Assembly: GCA_007132385.1 (NCBI GenBank)
Contig: SLOU01000153.1
Location: forward strand, 1 to 41,341
Reading direction: 5' to 3'
Length of the DNA stretch: 41,341 nucleotides
From: Balneolaceae bacterium
GTDB taxonomy: Bacteria; Bacteroidota; Rhodothermia; Balneolales; Balneolaceae
A program made the position numbers and the translations under genes. The notes beneath the pieces are model-generated. The model ran no database searches and was not told the origin of the DNA. It saw only the letters and a program-made list of their open reading frames with translations. Positions 9,003-15,646 of the stretch are shown one piece after another (position 1 is the first letter of the stretch; the number at the start of each line of letters is the position of its first letter).

Positions 9003-9725
9003 TTATTTATCGTTGGGAGATTTTGGGTTTAGCGGGCGCATGGTCACTTCATCAATCAAAAAGTTATCGGGGGTTTCCAGAAGGTGAATCAGGGTAGATG
9101 CGACATCCCCGGGCATCATCATATTGGGGTGAGTTCCCCCGGCATTTGCGGTATCAAAAAATTCAGTAGCTATCGAGCCGGGATACATGCAACTGACTTT
9201 GATGCCGTCGTATCTCAGTTCCTTGAAAAGTGCTTCACTAAAGCCTCTAACAGCAAATTTGGTGGTATTATACCCGGATAATTGAGGGTTTCCAACCAAT
9301 CCTGCTATGGATGAAATATTGATGATGTGGCAAACCTCAGGATTATTTTTCATGTAGGGTACAACCTTGCGAGTTATGTAAAAAACCCCGTTAACATTGG
9401 TTTTAACCATAGTATGGAATTCGGAAACCGATAACTCATCCACTTTTCCAAATGTAGACAAGCCGGCATTATTGATTAGTATATCCGGCAGATGATTATC
9501 ATTGAAAGTTCTGTCAATCCAGCCTTCAATAGCGGCAAAATCGGTAATATCCATTTGAACGGGAATAAATCGTTCGCCCAGTTCTGTTTTCAGTTCCTGG
9601 AGTTTATTCATCCGTCTTGCCAGCCCGTAAACGGTCACATCTTTGCCAACCAGTGCTTGACTGAAGGCTTTGCCGATTCCGCTGCTGGCACCTGTAACAA
9701 TAGCTGTTTTTTTACTCAGGTTCAT
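9003..9725 (-). CDS. Short-chain dehydrogenase/reductase (SDR)
   Basis: 240-aa classical SDR that should reduce or oxidise an alcohol/carbonyl group with NAD(P)H. Visible motifs are TGASSGIG (cofactor loop, residues 11-18), NNAG (near 85), the Ser of NISS (near 138) and YNTTK (Tyr and Lys of the catalytic tetrad, near 152-156). An Arg in LARRMNK after the second strand favours NADP(H). The substrate cannot be read from the sequence; the closest description is a 3-ketoacyl-ACP-reductase-like or YdfG-like enzyme. It is the first gene of the unit with the DUF4296 lipoprotein and serine hydrolase. The start is an ATG directly before the Rossmann fold. Confidence 0.88.
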   Translation of the reverse strand: MNLSKKTAIVTGASSGIGKAFSQALVGKDVTVYGLARRMNKLQELKTELGERFIPVQMDITDFAAIEGWIDRTFNDNHLPDILINNAGLSTFGKVDELSVSEFHTMVKTNVNGVFYITRKVVPYMKNNPEVCHIINISSIAGLVGNPQLSGYNTTKFAVRGFSEALFKELRYDGIKVSCMYPGSIATEFFDTANAGGTHPNMMMPGDVASTLIHLLETPDNFLIDEVTMRPLNPKSPNDK

Positions 9726-9985
9726 GGTATGTATTTAGGAATATTCATTAAAGTTTCTGATTCTGATAAATAGTTTATACTAATCAAACGTTCATTAGTG
9801 CATTTGATAGCCAGAGTGTAAATCTGAAGATTTACTTATCATTAGATCCCAAGCATACAAACATTTTTTTGTATATCAAACGTACGGTTATTCGGTGAAT
9901 TGCAATGACTTTGTTGATACACCGCCTAAGAAATCAGCCAATGGTTTAAAATAATGGATTTTATCGTTATATACAGCACTCACTC
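9726..9985. promoter_or_regulatory. Divergent SDR/coaX control region with repeated motif
   Basis: 260-bp gene-free spacer between two divergent genes. It holds ACTAAT (9779-9784) facing ATTAGT (9794-9799) around a central AACGTT, and a second copy of the motif ATCAAACGT about 90 bp downstream (near 9876). A further inverted repeat, ATACAAA / TTTGTAT, lies at 9855-9861 and 9868-9874. The repeats suggest binding sites for a regulator. I cannot name it, and no clear -35/-10 pair stands out. Confidence 0.3.
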
Positions 9986-10708
9986 ATGAATACATATCTG
10001 GATATAGGCAACAGCTTTATCAAAGCAGCCAGGAAAAAAGGCCTGGAGTGGGAAACAGTTTTCAAAGACAAGGTGCAGGAGAAGGATCTTTTCTTTCGAT
10101 GGCTTAAAACGGAAGATGTTGACAAGATAATCGCATGCAGTGTGAATGCACAAGTATCCGAACAACTTGACCGAGAATATATGAGAAAAACTTTGCGATT
10201 GATTACATACAGGGATATTCCGGCAGATTACCTGTCCTATGACACACCCGGAACCCTTGGGATGGACCGATTTCTGGCCTGTTTTGGGGCTTCAAACCTG
10301 GTTTCCGATTCGGTAGTTGTCATCGATGCCGGCTCAGCGTGCACTATCGATTTAATGACTTCCGATCGTATTTACCAGGGAGGTGTCATCATGCCGGGCC
10401 TGGAAGCTGTCAGGAGCATAATTTCGGAAAAGTTGCCGGAATTGCCGGTCCCAGAGGATCAGCTACCCGGAAAATGGCCGGGCAAATCGACTCAAGAAAG
10501 CCTGCAGTGGGGGACAACCGGAGCTTTTTTCGAAGCCATAAAAGGATTTATAGGAAAATATCACCAAAAGTACGGATCATTTACCCTCTTTTTGACAGGT
10601 GGATCCTCACCTGTTTTTGAACGATATCTGCAAATCGATTATCCGGTAAAAGTGAGACCTTATCTGCTTTTCGAAGGGATGGAGGCTTTTGAAAAAGAGC
10701 TTTTGTAG
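9986..10708 (+). CDS. coaX: Type III pantothenate kinase
   Basis: Phosphorylates pantothenate, the first committed step of coenzyme A synthesis. The 240-aa protein has the ASKHA-fold motifs of the CoaX family: DIGNSFIK (phosphate-1 loop, Asp6), TPGTLGMDRFLACFGA (pantothenate site, normally PxTLGxDR), VIDAGSACTID (phosphate-2 loop with the catalytic Asp), GGVIMPGL, and a closing LTGGSS adenosine motif. Type III enzymes need a monovalent cation and are not feedback-inhibited by CoA. Length is close to the usual 240-260 aa. The gene is a single unit, convergent with the amidase 51 nt further on. No Shine-Dalgarno sequence is visible before the ATG. Confidence 0.9.
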   Translation: MNTYLDIGNSFIKAARKKGLEWETVFKDKVQEKDLFFRWLKTEDVDKIIACSVNAQVSEQLDREYMRKTLRLITYRDIPADYLSYDTPGTLGMDRFLACFGASNLVSDSVVVIDAGSACTIDLMTSDRIYQGGVIMPGLEAVRSIISEKLPELPVPEDQLPGKWPGKSTQESLQWGTTGAFFEAIKGFIGKYHQKYGSFTLFLTGGSSPVFERYLQIDYPVKVRPYLLFEGMEAFEKELL

Positions 10709-10759
10709 ACACAATCGATGAATAACAATCGGGATGGTGAACTAAAGTGTTGTCTATAG

Positions 10760-12031
10760 CTATTCGGAACGGCTTAAATTGGCATCACCGTTTCGGCTCA
10801 ATTCATACTGATTTTTGTAGTCGCGTATAGCCCGGAAGATAGCCGATGCCATGATAGCCTGCCCATATTCACTATTCAGAAATCTGGCCTCATCAGGGTT
10901 TGACAGGAATCCCAATTCTATGAGCACAGCCGGGGTGGAAGCGTGCCAAAGAGCTTCAAGTCCGGCCTGTTTTACCCCTCTTGAACGGCGTTGGGCGCGG
11001 TTTTTGAACTGGTCTTCGATCATGCTTGCAACATGTTCGCTGATTGCCATATTTCCAGCATTGGTCAGTTCATACAACAGAAGTTCTTCTTCACTCAGTT
11101 CAAGAGTACCCCCTCCATTTTCAAGATCTACAACGCTATTTTCCCGTTTCATCACTTCAAGAGCTGATTCGGTTCTTGCGAGTCCGAGGAAAAAAGTTTC
11201 CGTGCCGGAGGCTCTGGGATTGGGAGCTGAATTGATATGGATTGAAACGAAAAGATCTCCTTTTGTCCGTGCAGCTGTTAGTCCTCGCTCACCGAGCGGG
11301 ACGAATTCATCTTCTTCCCGGGTGTAGACAACTTTTACGTCCGGCAGATACTGTTCAATATATTCGCCCAATTTGAGTGTGACGGCAAGTGCAATATCTT
11401 TCTCCATAATGCCAAGTTCACGGTTCATGGTGCCCGGATCGTGTCCTCCGTGTCCGGCATCCAGCACAATGACATTAAATTGCATATCATCCCGCAGCTC
11501 TCTTAACTGCTCATCATCTTCAAAATCAAACTGAGGTAAAGGGTCTGCCTCTGTGTCATCGACCCATGAAATGGGGATGACACCTTCGGTAATACCGGCT
11601 AATTCCGAAGATGTGATTCTTTCAAGCGCTAGTAGCAAGTGAGACCGGTTTTGGTCAGGGTAAACCGAGGTTTTAAAATAATTATCGGAGCCTAAAAACA
11701 GATCAATACCGATCCCGGTATCCAATTTATGAACATCAATTCCCCAGAACGTTTCCGATTCAGGAGGGAGCCTGAGGTCAAGGGTATCAAGTTCGTCTGC
11801 ATATAGTTTCATCTGGATCAGATCGGCAGCAGGTTGCACAACTTTGAAAGAGTCGACCAGCTCTTCAAGATGATATCGGACAACAAATCCCTTGCCGTCG
11901 CTGCGTTCGACCGCTGAAATTCTGGTCAATTCATTTTGAGCGTCAACCGAAGGAACAAACAAAAATGTAATTGCCAGACAGGCTAGTACGGTGACCAAAG
12001 CTGGCCGATAAACGCCTTTTAAACCTATCAT
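10760..12031 (-). CDS. N-acetylmuramoyl-L-alanine amidase (Amidase_3)
   Basis: Periplasmic zinc amidase that cuts the amide bond between MurNAc and L-Ala of peptidoglycan, usually at division. Residues 1-31 form a signal peptide (ALVTVLACLAITFLFVPSVDA). Residues about 35-160 resemble an AMIN-like targeting domain, divergent. The catalytic domain follows: DAGHGGHDPG (Zn His), GIMEKDI (Zn Glu), a TREEDEFVPL loop, VSIHINSAPN (Zn His) and VLIELGFLSNPDE (catalytic Glu). A helix insertion between SIHIN and the last motif (around RENSVVDLENGG...LLLYELTNAGNM) fits the regulatory helix of AmiA/B/C-type enzymes that EnvC/NlpD-type activators release. Length matches AmiC-type proteins. Confidence 0.92.
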   Translation of the reverse strand: MIGLKGVYRPALVTVLACLAITFLFVPSVDAQNELTRISAVERSDGKGFVVRYHLEELVDSFKVVQPAADLIQMKLYADELDTLDLRLPPESETFWGIDVHKLDTGIGIDLFLGSDNYFKTSVYPDQNRSHLLLALERITSSELAGITEGVIPISWVDDTEADPLPQFDFEDDEQLRELRDDMQFNVIVLDAGHGGHDPGTMNRELGIMEKDIALAVTLKLGEYIEQYLPDVKVVYTREEDEFVPLGERGLTAARTKGDLFVSIHINSAPNPRASGTETFFLGLARTESALEVMKRENSVVDLENGGGTLELSEEELLLYELTNAGNMAISEHVASMIEDQFKNRAQRRSRGVKQAGLEALWHASTPAVLIELGFLSNPDEARFLNSEYGQAIMASAIFRAIRDYKNQYELSRNGDANLSRSE

Positions 12032-12210
12032 TTTAAAACTCTGTTTTAGATGAATTACTTTGCAAATGGGTCTGTTTCATAATAACGGCTTTTTATTGCT
12101 TATAAACAAGACTGTAATAGTAGTATGGGGGCTTTTTATATATTTTTTCTATCACAGGAACATAGGTTGAATTGCATATCTTATTATTTTTGAAAATTTA
12201 CAGCTTCGGG

Positions 12211-12239
12211 TTGACAAAATGCTCGTTATGGTTTACAAT
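12211..12239 (+). promoter_or_regulatory. Sigma-70-type promoter of the ankyrin gene
   Basis: TTGACA (12211-12216) and TACAAT (12234-12239) are separated by exactly 17 nt, close to the sigma-70 consensus. The start of transcription would be near 12246, giving a leader of about 40 nt before the ATG at 12288. It stands out because most genes in this window show no recognisable -35/-10 pair. Confidence 0.72.
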
Positions 12240-12270
12240 TAGGGAGCTTATCTTTATTAAAACCATAACG
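12224..12270. repeat. 11-bp inverted repeat bracketing the -10 element
   Basis: CGTTATGGTTT (12224-12234) is repeated inverted and perfectly as AAACCATAACG (12260-12270), with 25 nt between. The left arm reaches the first base of the -10 box and the right arm lies just past the expected transcription start. This layout suits an operator for a repressor, or a stem-loop affecting the leader. Confidence 0.5.
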
Positions 12271-12287
12271 TAACGGAGATCTCGCTT

Positions 12288-12665
12288 ATGAATGAAGAAT
12301 CCTTTCTGGATGCCGCTGAGAATGGTGATTTTGATACTATCAAACGCATGATTGATAATGGAATGCCGGTGGATACAAGAGATGAACATCAGCGTACAGC
12401 TTTGATGAAAAGTGCCAAATACGGACATATCGATATCGTACAGTTTCTGATAACAGAGGGTGCGGATATCAATCACCGGGATAACCGTGGCACCAATGCC
12501 CTGTATTGGGCGTGCAGCAACGGACATGAAGAGATTGTTCAATTGCTGATCAGTCATCATTGTGATGTTGACGTAATTGACGACAGGGGCTGGAGTGCCA
12601 AAGACCAGGCTGCGACGCAACATCATTCACAGATTGTATCTTTGCTTGAAAAAGCCGGTGCCTAA
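12288..12665 (+). CDS. Ankyrin-repeat protein
   Basis: 125-aa protein made almost entirely of ankyrin repeats, which bind other proteins. About three and a half repeats are visible: DFDTIKRMIDNGMPVDTRDEHQRTALMKSAKYGHIDIVQFL, then ITEGADINHRDNRGTNALYWACSNGHEEIVQLL, then ISHHCDVDVIDDRGWSAKDQA. There is no signal peptide, so it should be cytoplasmic. GGAG lies 10 nt before the ATG. It stands alone with its own strong promoter and a likely terminator. The partner is unknown; the unrecognised convergent gene next door (12799-13485) is one candidate, but nothing in the sequence links them. Confidence 0.88.
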   Translation: MNEESFLDAAENGDFDTIKRMIDNGMPVDTRDEHQRTALMKSAKYGHIDIVQFLITEGADINHRDNRGTNALYWACSNGHEEIVQLLISHHCDVDVIDDRGWSAKDQAATQHHSQIVSLLEKAGA

Positions 12666-12714
12666 ATACTTGAATACTTATTTTTTTTAATTGTACATTC
12701 AGTTGAAATAACGG

Positions 12715-12738
12715 ACGCCTGATCCATATGGCGTTTTT
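12715..12738 (+). terminator. Probable terminator of the ankyrin gene
   Basis: ACGCC (12715-12719) pairs with GGCGT (12730-12734) around a 10-nt loop and runs into TTTTT, about 50 nt after the ankyrin stop. The stem is short, so efficiency is uncertain. Confidence 0.5.
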
Positions 12739-12798
12739 CAGATTGTTTCCTTTTTGGCATAATAAAGGAAGAATTTTTTCAGGCTGAGGGTAATATTA

Positions 12799-13485
12799 TT
12801 AACTCAGATGTCTTTCGGCTGTCAGGACGGCAATTTGAATCCGGAATGTACTTTCTTTTTCATTATTTGGCAGCTCTTTATTTAGAAACTGATCGCTGAT
12901 ATTGTTGAAAAAAGGATCATTCCTGTAAGATCTGTTTCCCACTTCATCCAAAAATTGTGTGATGGAGCTGTTTGCTTCCTGCCAGTTTCCTGTTGTGTGA
13001 GCTGAAAGGGCATTATGAAATAGCTTTAAAGCTTCATTAAAACCTTTTTCAGATAGAAGTTCTTCAAGCTCACTGGTTTTTTTCCCCGGTGAGGATACTT
13101 TCGGGATGACGTTTTTAAGTTTTCCGTTTTCGAGTTTGTAGCCGTCTCTGCTAAGGCAATTTTTCAGGCGTTCGGCCGGATCACGAAACAATTGGTTTCC
13201 CATAAATGCAGGAATATCGCCTTTGGGCTCTTTAATTTCTGAGGCGATCTGTTCGATAAACTGGTAAATATATTCCTGATTTTTTTGAGGATCTTCACCA
13301 TTTAAATGAATCAGGTGAAGAATAATATGATTAGCAAGCTGAGGACGGTTTAATTCTTTATAGGATATTTTATCTTCAAGTTCAAACCTGAGAATCAGCC
13401 TTTCAATTTTTGAAATGTCCCACTCTTCTAGTAATGTGACTGCTTCAACGAGGGTCTGACGAGAAAATTGATCTGTGGCACTCAT
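12799..13485 (-). CDS. Unrecognised two-part protein, possibly Abi/HEPN-like
   Basis: I do not firmly recognise this 228-aa cytoplasmic protein. Residues 1-80 are a compact helical unit (LEEWDISKIERLILRFELED ... RPQLANHIILHLIHLNG) that recalls the death-fold-like 'effector-associated' domains of bacterial conflict proteins. Residues 100-228 begin LKNCLSRDGYKLENGKL and continue ELEELLSEKGFNEALKLFHNALSAHTTGNWQEANSSI. That layout, a 'Ll.dGy.v..g.l' strand and then helices with 'A...y..gnw..A', recalls HEPN-like C-terminal regions of abortive-infection-type proteins. No RxxxxH ribonuclease motif is visible. Both resemblances are impressions from pattern only. It starts at an ATG, is a single-gene unit, and diverges from the creatininase gene. 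Confidence 0.6.
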   Translation of the reverse strand: MSATDQFSRQTLVEAVTLLEEWDISKIERLILRFELEDKISYKELNRPQLANHIILHLIHLNGEDPQKNQEYIYQFIEQIASEIKEPKGDIPAFMGNQLFRDPAERLKNCLSRDGYKLENGKLKNVIPKVSSPGKKTSELEELLSEKGFNEALKLFHNALSAHTTGNWQEANSSITQFLDEVGNRSYRNDPFFNNISDQFLNKELPNNEKESTFRIQIAVLTAERHLS

Positions 13486-13636
13486 AGGATGTCACTGGTT
13501 GTAATTGGTCGTGTTCGGTATTGTAAAGAGAGACGGAACAGGCCATCGTTACAGTTAACAAAAACCATATGAGAAAGGCCAGCGAATTACGGATATTTTG
13601 ATGGTTGATGAGTAGAACTTCGAACGAAATAATATT

Positions 13637-14401
13637 ATGAGACCTTATATATTGGCTGAAACAAATTGGAAAGATATACAAACAAGAAATTTCGAACTCG
13701 CCATACTTCCCTGGGGAGCAACTGAGGCGCATAATTATCATCTGCCGTATGCAACGGATATTATACAGGCAGAGCACATCGCCTCAGAAGCAGCGAAAAT
13801 TGCCTGGGAGAAGGGTATACAGTTGATAGTATTACCATGTATTCCATTTGGGGTCAATACCGGGCAAACCGATATCACATTAAATATCAACATGCATCCG
13901 TCTACACAAGCTGCAGTACTGGCCGATATTATGGAAGTTCTTGATCGCCAAAAAATTCGGAAACTGTTGATTTTAAACGGGCATGGAGGCAATGATTTTA
14001 AGTCAATGCTTCGTGAGCTTGGCATCCTCTACCCGAATATGCTGATGGCGAGTTGTAACTGGTTCCAGTCGCTTGACAAGGAAGCCTATTTTGAAAACCC
14101 GGGAGATCATGCCGATGAAATGGAAACCAGTTTGATGCTATATCTGGAACGTGGGTTGGTGCTGCCTCTTTCAGAAGCCGGTGATGGAAAAGAAAAAAAA
14201 TTTCGCATAAAATCGTTTCGGGAAAATTGGGTATGGATGGAACGGAAGTGGTCGGAGGTGACTTCAGACACCGGTGTTGGATACCCTGGAGCTGCGACGG
14301 TAAAAAAAGGAGAGGAGTATTTCCGGGATGTGACTGTGAAACTGGCAGATCTTTTTATCGATTTTGCTGAGGCAGATCCGGAAAAGATGTATGAAGAATA
14401 G
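13637..14401 (+). CDS. Creatininase-family amidohydrolase
   Basis: 254-aa member of the creatininase family, metal-dependent enzymes that open small cyclic amides or cleave formamides. The metal-site motifs are intact: PWGATEAHNYHLPYATD, corresponding to the family's 'GxxExHgxHLPxxTD' (Glu30, His32, Asp41), then LNGHGGND and DHADEMETS, which supply further His and Glu ligands. GVNTGQTDITLNINMHPST corresponds to the usual 'G.s.eH..fpGTisl' segment but lacks the common histidine, so the substrate may differ from creatinine. Family members include creatininase, MftE and formamide hydrolases, and no neighbour points to one of them. The start ATG lies directly before a conserved beta strand; no signal peptide. 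Confidence 0.85.
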   Translation: MRPYILAETNWKDIQTRNFELAILPWGATEAHNYHLPYATDIIQAEHIASEAAKIAWEKGIQLIVLPCIPFGVNTGQTDITLNINMHPSTQAAVLADIMEVLDRQKIRKLLILNGHGGNDFKSMLRELGILYPNMLMASCNWFQSLDKEAYFENPGDHADEMETSLMLYLERGLVLPLSEAGDGKEKKFRIKSFRENWVWMERKWSEVTSDTGVGYPGAATVKKGEEYFRDVTVKLADLFIDFAEADPEKMYEE

Positions 14402-14955
14402 CCGTAGTATGGACCCTGCATTAATACTTGTACACGTATTCGTTAACTTGCTTTAAATTTGCTGAATGATTACGCTGACAGGGGCAGATATATCAAATTC
14501 GGATGTAAAGATAAGCCAGCCAGAAAAAAGTGAGGTTGAAGCCGGGTGAATCACTAGGTTTAGCTGAGATTAAGCCAACCTGAGTTAAGCCCGGCTCCAA
14601 ACCTCTGGCCGAATGGTTTCATATACCTGTCAAATATGTATTTGCGTCCTCAATGCTTGCTCGCATAAACTCTAAGGAACCTATCAAGCTATGCTTGTAT
14701 CCCGTCGAGCTGTGAGCAGATGAATAGTCAGGGCAAAGGTAAACGCTGACAGAGAAATCTACCATCCTTCCTTTGGCCATCTCTTTTTGATCTTTGAAAA
14801 TACAGGGTCTTTGTAACTGATTGCTATATTTTGTAGATGATTTACTCTAAAGAGAGTGGCTGAAAGATTTTGTTACTATAGGATTGTAACATGAAGTATT
14901 TACTTGCGTATAGGTAAATACATAATCGATAAATTTATTCTATCAGGATCATTTC
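14402..14955. other. Gene-free 554-bp region with strong inverted repeats
   Basis: No ORF of plausible gene length exists here on either strand. A long nested stem is visible: GAGGTT (14532-14537) pairs with AACCTC (14600-14605), then after a small internal loop AGCCGGG (14540-14546) pairs with CCCGGCT (14590-14596). Inside it AGGTT (14556-14560) pairs with AACCT (14577-14581). A second helix pairs TGCTCGCA (14658-14665) with TGTGAGCA (14711-14718) and encloses a CAAGC-tat-GCTTG hairpin. ACGCTGACAG occurs twice (14472 and 14743). This could be a structured RNA, a non-autonomous element or decayed DNA; the sequence alone does not decide. The last part should hold the promoter of the 14956 gene. 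Confidence 0.45.
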
Positions 14956-15582
14956 ATGAAGAAAACACTTTACGCTGTACTCATCCTGTCTGTTTTTTTC
15001 TTTATCAATCTGGTTTTTGGTCAAACTGCTAAGAGCCAGGATACCGAGATACTTTTAGGAAGTGAAATTCGTCATGGAGGTTATGGAGCTCCCATATTTG
15101 GAGTAACCTCGGTAAATGGTCAGCCAACATACCTGCGGGGTACCCGAGGCGCCTGGGTCATTAAATTTGACAATACCCGGTCGATAAATCTGGGATTGGC
15201 ATCCTATAGAACTCGTACTCACTTTGATCCCGTCGGCTGGAATGAAACCGGTTTAGATGAACCCGAATTGAGAACGAATTACAGTGGTTTTGAGATTGAA
15301 TATGTTCATAATACACACCGCTTGTTTCACTACAGTTTGCAAACATTGATCGGGTCCGGGACAGTACGGTTTGACGACCGTGACCTGGAGCTAGATAAAA
15401 CCAGGGATTCCTATTTTGTACTGCAGCCAGGAGTTAACATTAACTTGAATGTCACCAACTGGTTCCGCCTCAGTGGAGGTTTCTTTTACCGGTATGCGGG
15501 AAATGTAAACCTTGAAGGAACCAGTAATTCTGATTTGTCGGGTCTGGCATCTTTTTTTTCGTTGAGGTTCGGCCGGTTTTAA
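14956..15582 (+). CDS. Outer-membrane beta-barrel-like protein
   Basis: 208-aa exported protein that I cannot assign to a named family. Residues 1-22 form a signal peptide (LYAVLILSVFFFINLVFG, cut before QT). The mature part is rich in alternating polar/aromatic strands (GAWVIKFDN, INLGLASYRTR, GFEIEYVHN, HYSLQTLIGSG, YFVLQPGVNINLNV, FRLSGGFFYRYAG, ASFFSLRFGRF) and ends in Phe, the usual terminal residue of outer-membrane barrels. About eight strands fit the length. AGGA lies 9 nt before the ATG. It is a single-gene unit with a terminator behind it, convergent with the serine hydrolase. Its load (transport, adhesion or structure) is unknown. Confidence 0.65.
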   Translation: MKKTLYAVLILSVFFFINLVFGQTAKSQDTEILLGSEIRHGGYGAPIFGVTSVNGQPTYLRGTRGAWVIKFDNTRSINLGLASYRTRTHFDPVGWNETGLDEPELRTNYSGFEIEYVHNTHRLFHYSLQTLIGSGTVRFDDRDLELDKTRDSYFVLQPGVNINLNVTNWFRLSGGFFYRYAGNVNLEGTSNSDLSGLASFFSLRFGRF

Positions 15583-15615
15583 AAGATATTTTACAGACTA
15601 ATTCCGGGTTCAAAT

Positions 15616-15641
15616 CCCGAGAGAATCGGGTAGTTATTTTT
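15616..15641 (+). terminator. Terminator after the barrel-like gene
   Basis: CCCGA (15616-15620) pairs with TCGGG (15626-15630) around a GAGAA loop and is followed by TAGTTATTTTT. It lies 34 nt past the plus-strand stop and ends just before the convergent gene's stop. Confidence 0.65.
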
Positions 15642-15646
15642 ACCTA

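Noticed and set aside
14540-14600. TPP-riboswitch-like words (GCTGAGAT and AACCTGA) in the gene-free region
   Set aside because: The two words are only about 7 nt apart instead of the usual longer spacing, the following TPP core (TAATGCC..CGTAGGGAA) is absent, and no thiamine gene follows.
14532-14760. Faint resemblance to RNase P RNA (GAGGTTGAAGCCGGG near the start, AGATGAATAGTCA further on)
   Set aside because: The conserved P4 strands would have to pair over a long distance, but here the CCGGG arm pairs locally, and other universal segments are missing.
15604-15619. tRNA T-arm-like sequence (CCGGGTTCAAATCCCG)
   Set aside because: No acceptor stem, anticodon arm or CCA end can be placed around it; the right half is part of a simple terminator hairpin.
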